A stretch of DNA of 64,000 nucleotides from Neurospora crassa OR74A. Taxonomy: Eukaryota; Ascomycota; Sordariomycetes; Sordariales; Sordariaceae. Below are positions 1 through 12,214 of the stretch, one piece after another; position 1 is the first letter of the stretch; every line of letters begins with the position of its first letter. The DNA lies in NCBI RefSeq assembly GCF_000182925.2, contig NC_026501.1, positions 5,249,917 through 5,313,916 of the forward strand. Reading direction: 5' to 3'. A program made the translations under genes and the position numbers. The notes beneath the pieces were generated by a model. It made no database searches, was not told the DNA's origin, and saw only the letters and a program-made list of their open reading frames with translations.

Positions 1-1091
1 AGCGTAAGGTCCTCCATCAGTCTCTCGGGCATAGTCGTGGAGTGTAGTTAAGGGGTGTTGTTGAATTGGGTCTCTTGGGACGGCTAACGGGGTTGCGAAG
101 ACTCTCTCAACGAAGTGAGATGTGAACGGAAGGAGGAAGAGACCGAGCTGGTGTATTAGATGCATTCTTGTAGATGAGCAGTTGCATGTTCTGAATGATT
201 GTAAAGCTGTCGGCCCTTTCCAATTAAGACTCACTGATATCGGAAGGCTGGCATAGGATAAGCACCAAGAAAGGAAGATCGAGAGGCCGGCTTTTCATTA
301 GAAGAACTTCTCTTGCACAAGATGTCGGCCAAACATGGTCTCCGGGCGGCGAGAACGTACCGCGTGACCAACACTGGACCAGTGACTGATGAGCGAATCG
401 AGGAAAATGACCAGGACGTACGTAGATGATCGATAGGGCGGGGGTTCAACTGTTGTTTTCCTTGGATCAAGTTTCTAGGATATAAAAGTTCAATGGTCAG
501 GGCTCCAACAAGAAAGCGGACTCGCGATGTAGAATTGTGAGAGATTCTCAAATACGTTGCAGCACGACGGGAAGTTCTATAAACGAAGTGGAGGTGATGA
601 TTGATTTGGGTAGAGCAAGCAGAACGGAAGAGGAATACAAAGCGGAAGTGGTGACGTCGAACTGACTTGTTCCAGGCTCCCAAGCTTCAGGGACGCCCCT
701 ACACTGCGGTTTCAGAGGTCAGATGAACGGGACGGGAGTTGCATGCCTGCCCGTTGTGGAGGGGGAGCATAGGTAAACAGGGGGTCGAGAGGGGGGTAAG
801 CGAGTGCCACCGCTGCAACACCCCGCAAGACCTCGGAACTTTTAACAACTTTAACTCGACTTTACACCTCTTCCTGTCATGTCATGCAAGGGGAACCTGG
901 AACCACTCCCTCCCTTACTGACGACCACCACCACCTTGGACCCGGTTTGATATTCATGTGCTTTCATTCCTCATTGACTATCGTTACCCGTATCCCATTC
1001 ATTGCTCACCGATTACCGCCTGTACTTTATCCCATTCTTCATAGGCACCTGTGATTGCCCTTGTCTCCGAATCCGTTTCTCTCCCCGGGAT
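1..1091. other. Intergenic, no gene seen
   Basis: I see no open frame with recognisable protein sequence and no RNA gene here. The window starts inside this stretch, so it may hold the flank of a gene to the left. Positions 920-1090 are pyrimidine-rich, like a fungal leader or trailer. Confidence 0.5.
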
Positions 1092-1716
1092 CTAATTTCC
1101 TCCTGGGGGTGCGATGGGGTCGAGAGCAGTGAAATTTCTGAGGATGGCAAAATCTAGAGAAAAGCATTGCGACCCTTCTCCGAACGCGGTAGTGTTACTT
1201 GTATCGACGCAGCTGAGCCTGGGGGTGAACTGGTCCACGGCCATGAAGCCCCTACTTTCTTTGTCAGAGTCGGATCTGATAGTGATGATAAGTACCACAA
1301 GTGTTCCGATGGAAAACTTACGACTCTGCTGTATTGGGGCATGCCAGCTCGATGATAGAGAGCATGCTCGTCTTTTGGACCCACTGGAATTGCACGGTTG
1401 GGTTTTCGCAAGCATATCTGGGGGCCAAGCCCTCTGGTCCTGCGTTTGGCTGGGTTCCATTGTAGTAACAAGACGTTTCGATCTTTGTCTCGTTGTCTGC
1501 GTACTGAAAATCGACGACAATTGGATGGGTATTGTTATTCTTTGGTGTCCAGACCTGGAGCGACGTGATCTTGTAGGATTCTGGGAACGGGCATTGGTCA
1601 TCGTGTGAGGAGAGAGACTTGAGTTTATTCCTAAATGAGGGCATCGAGGGCATCGAGGGCAGAGAAGCCACAAGAGGAATAAGAGCCACGAGGGCATGCA
1701 GGTTCATCATAAGCAT
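1092..1716 (-). CDS. Small secreted cysteine-containing protein (hypothetical)
   Basis: Two exons, 1716-1322 and 1251-1092, give 184 residues. The 70-bp intron has a GTAAGT donor (plus-strand ACTTAC at 1316-1321), a CTGAC branch site and a TAG acceptor; the join turns a serine codon and keeps the frame. The ATG at 1716 is chosen over the upstream in-frame codon because it begins a signal peptide (MLMMNLHALVALIPLVASLP). After it comes a short PSMPSMPS repeat, then a domain with six cysteines and several N-glycosylation sequons (NNT, NET, NGT, NTT, NFT). No family is recognised. Secretion is inferred from the leader; a surface, hydrolase-accessory or effector role is possible but not shown. Confidence 0.7.
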
Positions 1717-3746
1717 GTTGGCGGTGTGAAGTTGAATATTCGAGTAATCCTGCTGTGTAATGGGATGTTTACGTCGTGTGGATGGATGCAGAGGTGGTTT
1801 ATATCTGCTTGCAGTCGTGTAGATGGGCAGACACGGAAGGAGCAATGTCAGAAACTAAAATAGTTCGGGAATGAATGAATGAGCTCATGCCTCTACAAAG
1901 GCAGGAAGAGCAAATCCATCGCTGTTTTGCCCTGCCCCGTTACTCAGGCATACGCAGTATGGAACGGTATGGAACGGTGCAGGGAACGGAATGCTGTGAG
2001 GTAGATCGTCTTCACACCGGTACACCTACCTGAAGATCCAATCCACACAGCATTCGGCAATGAGGATACCTGTAAGGTCACACACACCGGTGACAGTCAA
2101 AGAGCACTTACGGCGTACTCAGAAGTGGCTATCCGATCTGCAAATCTGGCAGGACATAAAGTACTGAGGTGGGCAATGATTGGAAGTATCCGGCGCAGAT
2201 CTGGCTGCCGTGATCCGGACAAGACGGATCAAGTCTCAATACGTGTACATGCCCGCACATCAGCTTCAGTCAAGCTAGTTGATACACAGCATGCCGAGAT
2301 ATTCGGTATTATGCTCGGTTGAGATCGGTCTTCCGTTTCTCTCCTTTGCACGGCCTCGGAAAATCTTGGCAGATTCTTAGTCTGGCGTGTTTGAAGTATG
2401 CGTATGCCACGATATCCCCGGGACATCAAGGGAGTTCGAGCTCGTCAAGCATGTTGCCTACTGACCCTGCCAACGGGAGTTCATCGGCTAAAACGCTTCT
2501 CGACAGCACTGAAAGTACCATGCTTGGCGCAAGACCTCAGTATTCGAAATTCGTCATGGTGGAAGTCCAAGAAATACCGAGAACGAAGGAATGCCGCGAG
2601 AAGAACATAGTTTCGGCTATTGGTGCTCCCAAACCGTTGGCGGCGCCATAGCCTACCCGTCCTACGAGTCTACGACTGCTCCATCTATCACAACTGGCGG
2701 GCTTGCGTGCGTTATCCAGCATCTACTCCACAACCCGAGAGTTGGTCCGGGGTGACAGAGCATCTGCGTTACCGCTTCAATACGACCCGTCCTTGCGATC
2801 TATGTATGGTGCGCACTGCGCACACCATGCAGTGAACACAAGGTCAGAACCGCCCATGGGAAACTGAGCTCGGGTAGCTAACCCGAACCGTTTTCGGACT
2901 TCATAAACATGCTCTTTGAAAGAGCCTTTTCCAGTTGGCCGTGGACCCAAACAACCTCCGGGCGTGAATGATAGAAGAATACGGACCGCACAAACACTGT
3001 CCCAACGAGGCTGGGCGGCTCCGGATAATATTTCTGGCACGAAGCTCTCCATATTTTGAGTTCGGAACACTGTCCGACGATATCTCGTATACATCCGTCG
3101 TGCCGACATCGTGACACCGAAAGTGAAACTTGCGAAGGGGTTTTGAGTCCGGGCAGGTGTTTGCCTTTGCCGAGTGTAATGGTCTTGGGGTGGTACCTCG
3201 GAAATGACAAAAAGAACTAGTATTCCTAGTTCTGTCTGTCTCGAAATAACAAGATGGCGAGGCAACGGTCTTCGTCTTCTTTGTATGAACAAGCTGGCTG
3301 TCGAAGAGTCCTCTCGACATGGGACAGGGCAGTGCAGAGGGATAGGGCGAGTGTCACGCTGGAGGTTACAAAGATTACCCTTGCGGTTGAGGAGTAGTTA
3401 TTGATGCATTGTGGTGTTGATACTGAGTCGTAACCAGGAAGAGATCGATGGTGTCACTGAGAGAAGGGTAAGAGTTGAAAGTTGAGTAGCGCTGTGTTGG
3501 CACGGAAGAATGGTGTTTTCGCTTCGACTTACATAAGCCACATGCGACAATTGCACCAGCCACAAAACGCGACCATTTCCCCCCGCATACCAGCCACACC
3601 CACAGAACATTTCCCACTTTTCGGGCGGGTACTTCAAAAATCAGTCGCGAACTTTTATTCTCCCAAGTCCCTTCGACGTTCAGCCGACGATTTCGAGCAT
3701 CCGACAACCACCCTTTTCGGAATCACCTCTCCAACCAACCATCAAA
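1717..3746. other. Intergenic, about 2 kb, no gene supported
   Basis: Several open frames exist on both strands but none has a recognisable domain, splice structure or signal peptide. A short tandem repeat of the 10-mer tatggaacgg lies near 1960-1980. The last 250 bp form the pyrimidine-rich promoter and leader of eL36. Confidence 0.5.
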
Positions 3747-4558
3747 ATGGCTGCTGAATCCAAGACCGGCCTCGCCGTTGGCCTCAAGAAGGGTCACGTA
3801 CGTCTCACCTCGTGGAGGATCTCTGCGTTGCCTTCCTGAAAACAAAAAGGGAAATCAGGGCTATCGCAGACGATGGACACTGCATTTACCCTCTTGTTTT
3901 CAACAACCCCAAACACCACCTCATTACGCCGAACGATTGTTCGAGAAACGAAGAAAGGAACCGTGATTGCTAACCGGGACTCTACTCCTTTACCCAAATA
4001 CAGAAGACCACTGCTCGTGTCTCCAAGCCCCGTGTTTCCCGCACCAAGGGTCACCTGAGCAAGCGCACTGCTTTCGTTCGCAGCATCGTCCAGGAGGTTG
4101 CTGGGTACGTTTTACCAATTTCAACTTTGTCAATTCGAATCATTCGCGCCAAGCAGCAGTTATCTCGACAACCTCGATCAAGCATACCTACAACAGTTCG
4201 ACTGATGGAAGATGATGGTTCGTTGGGTGGATTCTGGACATACAAATGTGTACCTGTTTCTGCAAGACATCGCAACCATCATTGGAAGTATTGGACCGTA
4301 CGCTTGATCGGGTTTGAGGAGGGACCTGCTGGGGCGCAAATGTGCAGATATCCGCTTGAACGAACTCACACTAACCTTGGGCTTCTACACTACAGCCTTG
4401 CTCCCTACGAGCGCCGCGTCATTGAGTTGCTCCGCAACTCCAAGGACAAGCGTGCCCGTAAGCTCGCCAAGAAGAGGCTCGGTACCTTCGGCCGTGCTAA
4501 GGCGAAGGTTGAGGACCTCCAGCGTGTCATCGCTGAGGCTCGCCGTGCCGGTCACTAA
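3747..4558 (+). CDS. 60S ribosomal protein eL36
   Basis: Three exons, 3747-3797, 4004-4104 and 4396-4558, encode 104 residues, the normal length for fungal eL36. The protein starts [17 protein letters not shown], continues with the basic block [15 protein letters not shown], and ends with [19 protein letters not shown] and a basic C terminus, all diagnostic of the family. It is a structural protein of the large ribosomal subunit, assembled in the nucleolus. Introns of 206 and 291 bp have GTACGT donors, CTAAC-type branch sites and CAG acceptors; long early introns are common in ribosomal protein genes. The next gene, for a UBX protein, converges on it. Confidence 0.96.
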
Positions 4559-5080
4559 ATTGGTTAATCCCAATCGATGGACTGCTTGGAGAGTGTGATT
4601 AAAAATACCAAAAAGGATTTCTGCCTCTTGTCTTTTCTCTGGCATTGTTCGGCGTGACGTTGGTTCGTTATGTTATGGATCCTATCTAAGCGCGCTTTCC
4701 CCCTATGGAATGGCTACGAAATAGCTGGTCTCGGGGAATAGAAACGAAATGACAACAGCTTGAATGGCAAGATGCTTGATCACGAACAAACTACTTCCCA
4801 TTTTCGGACTGTGTGACTTCACATTTGTCAACGTTAACCCTGCTGGGTGCCATGATTGTAGGATATTGGATGCCCACTGCACTTTGTCAGGGTTTTGCTG
4901 CCAAATTCGACGGTGCATAGAGAAGCTCTGGCATATTATCTAGTGTACCATCCAATCATTTTCTTGTACATTTACCTCTCAGCCAACGCCCAACGATACC
5001 GATGATGGCCACCAAAAAGTTTCTATGAATTGGAAGCATACAATGAAGGTGTCATCCAACTCAAGGTTGTCGGGAGCTGC
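4559..5080. other. Convergent intergenic space
   Basis: This lies between the 3' ends of eL36 (+) and the UBX protein (-). It is expected to hold both 3' UTRs; I see no gene. Confidence 0.6.
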
Positions 5081-6736
5081 TCATTTCCTACCAGGCAGCT
5101 TGAACAATTTTCCCAACTTCTTCTTGACAGCATCGGAATCCAGACCATGATCACCCTTTCGCTTCACCTCTTGGCCGCTCGATGACGACTGTCCAGCTTG
5201 GACATCCTTCTCCTCTTCACCCTCCTCCTGTGAGACATCTGGTACCACTACCTCCTGCGCTCGGCTAGCCACACTGCCCTTCAAAAAAGGCGCCTCGCGC
5301 GCCTCCTGCGACGCCGCATCATCCCATACAAGATTCAACAGTGCCCTACCCCGAAGCTTATAGTCCGCCACTAGCCTCTTGTTACCATCTTGAACCGCAA
5401 CGACTGGATGCGTGCCGGGGAGGATGAGGCGGAAAGGCTGGTCAGGATGGGTCATGACTCCCTTGACGGCCTGGTATAGGAAAGCGCCTGTGTGCTCCGG
5501 GGCAACTGTCCACTGCGCCGATGTCTGGTCCGGGAAACGGATCTTGATATCAACCCGCGTGACCTTGGCGAGCCGAGCTGCTTCCTCGGCCGCATCAGCC
5601 GCAAGTTCGGCATCGGACTTGAGCCGTTGGTTTTGCGCCCGTTGCAGTAGCTGTTGTTGCCGTAGCTGAGCATGGGCGATGGTGGGCTCGTACACAGATT
5701 CGTCTACTTGAATTTGGGCAGCGATGGGAGTGGTAGAGGACGGGGCATTGAAGACGCCCGTAGGCACGAGGGGGTCGCTGGGTTCGCTGATAGTGGTCGT
5801 GGTCTCTGTAGGAGGAATGGCAGAAGGAGCGACTACCTCATCGACGATGTCCATCGGATCGGTCCTCGGGACTGGCTCCGGGGCAGGGGCGACCGGGGCC
5901 GCGGCGTTGGTTCCCTCTACGGAGCCCGTCTGTAGTTCTGGCTCTGCTAACGTACTCTCCTTGATGGGCTTCGGCCCAGCAGCTAGAGTAAGATCTTCTG
6001 TAGGTTCCTGTATCGCCGGCGCTGACCCAGTCACTGGAGCTGAAGGCTCGTCTGCCTGTGTCTTCGGTTGATCTGATTCCACTTCTTTGAGATATTGGCC
6101 GATATCCTGCATCGCCTCATACAGGGTCTTCTCGGTTTCGCGGAAGGAAACCCGCAGAACGATGCTGCCAGAATTAATGCCACAATGGGACAGCGTCTTC
6201 TGTAGATCCTCCATCGAAGTGTACTCCCTGCCCATGATGCTCACCACTGGCGCCTCGAAGTATAACTGACCGCTGGTTCCCTGAGGGCCAGTACTGCTCT
6301 TAGGCGTGCCTCTGCCGGTCAGGTTTAACCCTTTCTCCGCAACCTCGAACTGCCGCATGACCTGCCACAGCGTCATGTCACTGGATAGCTTCTTCGTGTA
6401 CCGCTGACCGTTGACATCGAGGGCTATCGACACAACTGCTGCGCTCTTAGACTTTTGCACAAGTTCGAGCTTGGCGCCAGACACGAGACCTGACGTCCGG
6501 AAGGGACCAGACAGGTCGATCAGCTTCTGTTTGTGCCTATATGCAAGTGTCAGTTCAACACGTTTTGGCAACCAGGGATCATGGGGCGTTCGTTCTCACT
6601 TAAGTTGGTACTTGTCACTGTTGAGGTTGAACTTTTGACAAGCTTCCCCCAGAACATCGACCATGTAGGTTCCGGGCGTGACTTTGATTTTCGTCCTTCT
6701 CAAGTCCGTAGAGAGCACTTCAACGTGCGCCGACAT
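5081..6736 (-). CDS. ubx4: UBX domain protein, TUG/ASPSCR1 (yeast Ubx4) type
   Basis: Two exons, 6736-6600 and 6536-5081, split by a 63-bp intron (GTGAGA donor, ATATAG acceptor), give 530 residues. Residues about 5-75 match the N-terminal ubiquitin-like domain of TUG proteins (VEVLSTDLRRTKIKV through HKQKLIDLSGPFRTSGLVSG). The middle is Pro/Thr/Ala-rich and disordered. Residues about 372-455 form a UBX domain (TRVDIKIRFPDQTSAQW ... YKLRGRALLNLVWDD). The tail is acidic, then Lys-rich. Proteins of this family bind the AAA ATPase Cdc48/p97 through the UBX fold and act in ER-associated and other ubiquitin-dependent degradation or in p97 hexamer remodelling. The symbol follows the yeast relative; orthology is inferred from domain order only. 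Confidence 0.88.
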
Positions 6737-7827
6737 ACTGGCGGTTTGACTATGATTGTGGGGGATAGTGAGAGAAGACGTGAACGTTGTTGCTTCTAGC
6801 GTTGAGCTGGCGCAACAAATTTGGTATGAAGGTCGGTCTCGCTGTGAAGTTTTATCGTTCAAGTGGTACGAGAAGGCTGAGACTTTGTTTTGTATTGACG
6901 CTGTCCTTGTGAAGCTGAGACGATGGAGTCCTTACAAGGAGTGGTTACGTAGTATAGTTGCTTGTGGATGTTATGTTTGGCGGCTGTTCTTCAGGCAACC
7001 CCGCGTAGCGTAATTGACAAATATCAGTCCACAGCAAGGAGGGGTTATAGAAGTAAGAGTTCGGGTTGAGACGAAATTGGATGAAGGAAAGCCTGATATG
7101 TGCTTTATCAGATGGTAATAAGAGCACTGAAAGTATCGATGGAAGTGATATGAGGCGGCGAGTGAGTGTCGTGTCTTCGGGTCACCGTCGTTTCGTGGAG
7201 TACACAAGATGTATAGTGAGCTTTCCGAGAGCTTCCACGGCCGACGGGCATCTTGTAAGATCAGGAGGGGCAATTACGCAGTACGTTTGATGGCAACACC
7301 GGGCATCCACCCAGCAACGGGGAAGGGGAGAAACAGCCGAATGGGTAGCTCCTGCCACCTAAGGTACAGACTGCTACAAACCAAATCCTAGCATCGCATG
7401 CCCCGTGCAGTGGCAGCCACATACCGTGGTAGAGTACCTTGGAGGTTACCTGTACTTGGCCATACAGAGGCACCTAGCACCCAGCAGAACCTGCCCTGCC
7501 AGGCACCCTTGTTAGTGGACACCACCTCCATCTAGTCCTCCGCCCAGCCAGCCGCGCCAGCTGCGTGTTGCCTTGCCCGGGCCTGTCCGTCTCGTCAACT
7601 GGAGCTTCCCTTGCCCGTTCGAAGGTGAGCTTGACAACGGAAACGGCAAGCTTTCTAACTACTCTCACCAAACATCACCATCACATCGCGAATACCCCTC
7701 ACGGCGAAGACGAACAGTCCATCCTACTTGGACCACACTGCAGCAAACGTACCAGCCCCATCGCCGAACATCACTTCGTCATCCGAGCAAGCAACTATCA
7801 CCACTTGCATCACATCCCAGGCACAAG
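6737..7827. other. Divergent promoter region of the UBX and PUP3 genes
   Basis: About 1.1 kb separates the start codons of the UBX protein (-) and proteasome beta-3 (+). Both leaders and promoters must lie here. Positions 7640-7827 are rich in C and A, as in many fungal 5' leaders. I recognise no further gene. Confidence 0.6.
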
Positions 7828-8763
7828 ATGGTAAGCCTGCCTGACCACTACGACACTTCAACTAAACCTATCTGCGAGGCAGACCAACAAGATTTGAAGC
7901 TAACAATGATGCCATCAAACAGTCGTCCCCCTTCTCGATAAGTACGATATTCCGATACCCGATCCTGTCTATCTTGACCCCTCCACCTTGAAAGGCATAT
8001 CATCATCGCGCACCTTAACTAACCGCCGCTCTTCCTCACTCTCCACAGACGGCGGCGCTGCTGTCGCCATGGTCGGAAAAGACTGTGTAGCTATCGCGTG
8101 CGACCTGCGCCTCGGCCTTCAGGCGTTGACAGTCTCCAACAACTTTCCCAAGATCTTCCAGTACGGCGACGTCTTCCTTGGACTTACCGGTCTGGCGACG
8201 GACGTGTCGACCGTATCGGACCTGTTTCGGTACAAGGTGAACATGTACCGACTTCGGGAGGAGCGCAACATTGCACCCCGGACGTTCGCCAACCTCGTGT
8301 CCAGCAGCCTGTACGAGCGCCGCTTTGGGCCCTATTTTGTCAGTCCCGTTGTTGCTGGCCTGGATCCCAAGACGGGCGAGCCGTTCATCTGCGGCTTTGA
8401 CAGCATTGGATGCATCGATTTCGCGAAGGACTTCATTGTGAGCGGAACGGCGACGGAGCAGTTGTTTGGCATGTGCGAGAACTTGTGGGAGCCGAATTTG
8501 GTATGTAATCTTTGCGAACCCCAACCCGACCTTCCATTAAAACCACTCGTTTTGGCTGTTTTTGTGTGTTGGGTTGTCATAGTGAGAGCGTGGTACTGAC
8601 GATGACAATTACCTACCAGGGACCCGAGGACCTCTTCGAGACCATATCACAGGCTCTTCTTAACGCCGTCGACAGAGATGCCTTGTCAGGCTGGGGCGCC
8701 CATGTTTACATTATCGAGAAGGACAAGGTCACCAAAAGGCTATTGAAGGGACGACAGGATTAA
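7828..8763 (+). CDS. pup3: 20S proteasome subunit beta type-3
   Basis: Four exons, 7828-7830, 7923-7941, 8049-8500 and 8620-8763, encode 205 residues, the same length as yeast Pup3. The protein begins [20 protein letters not shown] and carries the beta-3 core ([49 protein letters not shown]). Exon 1 is only the ATG, followed directly by a GTAAGC donor; exon 2 is 19 nt. Both are forced by phase and by similarity to the family N terminus. Beta-3 has no N-terminal catalytic threonine and is a structural subunit of the beta ring, which fits the MSSP start. It diverges from the UBX gene and converges on the SERCA gene 311 bp downstream. Confidence 0.95.
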
Positions 8764-9074
8764 ACAGGACGTTTGGGCATAATGATGATGATGAATCTGG
8801 GCCAAGAGTATTCAAGTCGCATACGCGCTAGTGGATTATCGGTACCCTTGGGCTCTATAGAACAAATACATTTGCAACATGACAAACTGGCAAGCGGATA
8901 GGCCAGCTGTGCTTGTCAAAACGGGTAGAACTGATGTCAAGACGACAATGCCGTCACAGATTATGCATGGTGTAATCCGCTATGTATATGTTCTATCTAT
9001 ATAGACAAGAGGAGTTGTTTACGTCTAGATCTAAAACTATCAGACCAGGTCAAGTCTAACTACCACCAAAAAAC
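8764..9074. other. Convergent intergenic space
   Basis: This 311-bp stretch between the PUP3 and SERCA stop codons should contain both 3' UTRs. It is A/T-rich with no other feature. Confidence 0.6.
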
Positions 9075-12000
9075 CTAGAGATCCTTCTTCTTATCTGAGG
9101 ACGTCGAGCTGGGGGTGCTCTGTACAAAGTACTTGCGTTCCACGGCCTTGAGAAGTTCGTCAAGAAGCCTAGACAAAGTATTAGCGTACTGTTCAAAAAG
9201 TATCACATGGAAGACGGATCTAGGGACTTACACAACTGGTGCACTGATGACGATCACGGCTTTCCACTCTGCCCAGTTCATGGGGAGAATCGAAAAGAGG
9301 GTCTGAAGGATGGGAGTGTAGAGAAGGGCGAAGTGCAAGGCCATGGACAGACCGATAGCATAGACGAGCATCATGTTCTTCCAAACAGGGAGCGTCAAGA
9401 GAGACTCGCTGGAAGAGAGGGCGTTCATGGCATTGAACATCTCAATGACGACCAAGATGGAGAGCGAGACGGTCGAACCGGCCTTGGCCATGTCGTTCGA
9501 GAACATGGCGCAGCCAATCTCAGGGAACTCGGTAGAGCAGCGATGGAAGTGAGATAGCTGGTAGAAGCTGATCTGAGGACCCTCCGAGTAGAACATGAAC
9601 CACCAAGCGTAACCGGCGACCGTGGCGAGACCGACATAGGTACCAATGACCAGATAACGGAAGAAGAGCCATCCGCCGATGAGAGCCTCGTCACGCTTTC
9701 TGGGGTTGCGACGCATGATATCGTGGTCAGGGGGGTTGAAGGACAAGGCGGTAGCGGGGAGACCGTCGGTGACCAAGTTCACCCATAGAAGCTGAACCGG
9801 GATGAGAGCCTCAGGCATACCGAGAGCGGCCGTCAAAAAGATAGAGACGACCTCACCGATGTTCGAAGAGATGAGGTAGCGGATGAACTGCTGGGTGTTG
9901 TTGTAGATGGCGCGGCCTTCCTCGATGGCGACTTCGATAGTGGCAAAGTTATCATCAGCAAGCACCATGTCAGCAGCGAGCTTCGACACGTCGGTACCGG
10001 AACCCATAGCAACACCAATATCAGCCTTCTTCAGAGCAGGAGCATCGTTGACACCGTCGCCAGTCATAGCAACGACCTCACCGAGAGACTGGAGGAGATC
10101 AACCAGCTTAGACTTGTGAGTAGGCTCCACGCGAGAGAACAGAGAAGCAGTCTTGGCGGCCTCGAGCTGTTCACTAGGGGTAAGGTTATCGAATTCGCGA
10201 CCAGTGTAGCTCTTGCCAGTTAAATCCTCGTTAGATCCAAAGACACCGATCTGACGGCAGATGCTCTCAGCGGTGTTGCGGTTATCACCGGTAATCACGA
10301 CAACGCGAATACCTGCATCCTTGCACTTCTTGATAGAAGCAGCAACTTCAGGACGCGGAGGGTCAAGCATGCCGACGAGACCGATGAGAGTAAGGTTCTG
10401 TTCGAGAGAGGCATATTCGGCGGTAGACTTGGCGGTGTGAAGAAGAGGGTTACCAGCAACGTTGTCCAGACTAGCCAGTGCGATCACACGCAGACCGCGG
10501 TTGCCATACTCAACAACCTCCTTCATGAGGAGTTCGGACATGTTACTGTCCAAAGGTACCTTCTTGCCATCGGGACCGAGGAGAGCGTGAGTACAGCGTT
10601 CGATGAGCGATTCAGGGGCTCCCTTAACGAGAAGCTTCTGCTGTCCATCACGCTCAACCAAGACAGACATGCTCTTGCGGTCACGCGAAAACTCGTAGGT
10701 GGCAAGACGCTGATACTGCTTCTCGTACCAGGAGCTAGCGTAGTGAACGCGATCCTTGGGAGGACAATCAGAGGGGGCGCAGGGGCCGATCTTCTCGGTC
10801 AAAACGCGGAGGGCGCCTTCGGTAGCTTCGCCCACGTTCGAGAAAGTGCCGGTAGAGGGATGGTAGTCAAGGCGGGCATCGTTGCAGAGAGCGGCAACTT
10901 CGGTCAACTGAAGAATGGTAGCGGAGTTTTGAGCAAGGTCGGTAACCTTCTTGCCCTGCGACATGATAGCACCCTTGGGTTCAAAGGTAGTTCCCTCAAC
11001 ATCCAGCTCCTCCAGATCAGTACCATCTTGGTTGAAATGGACGATTTTGTTAACGCTCATTTGGTTGGTGGTCAAAGTGCCGGTCTTGTCAGAGCAAATG
11101 ACGCTGCAACTGCCCAGGGTCTCAACAGACGGAAGACTTCTCACCACGGCGTTCTTAGCTGCCATCTTGCGAGTTCCAAGGGCAAGGCAGGTGGTGATGA
11201 CGACCGCAAGACCCTCGGGGATGGCCGCAACGCCAAGGGAAACGGCGATCTTGAGGTAGTAAATGGCACCCTTGGTCCAGTTTCCATGGCTAGGGTCGGC
11301 GAAATTAGGGATGTTGATGAGCCAGACGAGAACGCAGATGACAGTGATAACCTTGGCGAGCTGGTCTCCGAAGTCATTGAGCTTTTGCTTCAAGGGGGTA
11401 GGCTCGGAGATCTGGGCGGTGATGCTCTCGTGAATGTCGCCGATAGCTGTATTGGAGCCAGTCAAGACAACGACGGCTTTGGCGTGACCAGTGACAACAG
11501 TTGTGCCCGAAAACAGCATATTGACCTGGTCCTGCAAGACAGCCTTGTCGTCGCTAACAACGGCCTGGAAGTCTTTCCCGACGCTCTCGCTTTCTCCGGT
11601 CAAGATGGCCTGGTCCACAGCAAAGCTGTTACTCTCAATCGAGATCAATCTGCAGTCAGCAGGGACGCGAGCACCAACAGCAATGTCAACGACATCGCCT
11701 GGCACAAGATCCTCGGCCTTGATACGAGTAATCTGCCCATTGCGCACCACGTTGGCCTCGTTGGCCGAATACTCTTGCAAAGCAGCAATCGCCTTCTCGG
11801 CACTGCTTTCCTGGGACACTCCGACAACAGCGTTGAGAACTAGGATCGTTATGATGACGGCGGGGTCGACGAAGGCGCTCCAGCCGCCCTCGTCTTCGAA
11901 GAGCGCGAGTACGAACGAGATGGCGGCAGAGCCCAGAAGGATGAGGACCAGCTGGTCTTTGAATTGTTCCAAGATAAGCTCCCAGATGGGTGTCGGAGGT

Positions 12001-12214
12001 TCCTCTGGAATGGCTGAGGCAGGCAGAACGGTTAGCAAAGGCCATTGATAGAATAACGAAGCTGAATTCAAAGAATCCTGTAGAGAAAGCGCATACCATT
12101 TCTACCGTACTTAGCCCTGGACTGAGCTACTTGCTCGTCACTTAGACCGGTGGTAGGGTCGACACCAAAGGTGCTGAGGACCTCATCGACGGGCTTTGCA
12201 AACGCCGCCTCCAT
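9075..12214 (-). CDS. nca-1: SERCA-type Ca2+-transporting P-type ATPase
   Basis: Three exons, 12214-12097, 12013-9232 and 9168-9075, encode 997 residues. Exon 1 gives the cytosolic N terminus ([19 protein letters not shown]); the last exon adds a hydrophilic tail ending KKKDL. Landmarks are TGES of the actuator domain (178-181), PEGL in the fourth membrane helix (Glu about 306), the phosphorylated Asp348 in [11 protein letters not shown], and the hinge motif [18 protein letters not shown]. The helix-4 motif reads PEGLAVV where animal pumps read PEGLPAV. The pump moves Ca2+ into the endoplasmic reticulum or related stores at the cost of ATP. Introns are 83 bp and 63 bp. The symbol follows the Neurospora SERCA gene; full length and all core motifs support function. 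Confidence 0.95.

Noticed and set aside
231-683. 150-codon minus frame at the left end
   Set aside because: No motif, signal peptide or neighbour supports it.
2777-3292. 171-codon minus frame in the second intergenic interval
   Set aside because: It overlaps other equally long frames, has no recognisable motif and no splice context.
3798-4395. Possible snoRNA in the eL36 introns
   Set aside because: I looked for C box (RTGATGA) and D box (CTGA) pairs; gatgatgg comes close but no matched pair is present.
10437-11843. 468-codon open frame on the plus strand
   Set aside because: It is the exact antisense of the SERCA coding exon and has no domain of its own; it reflects codon bias of the real gene.
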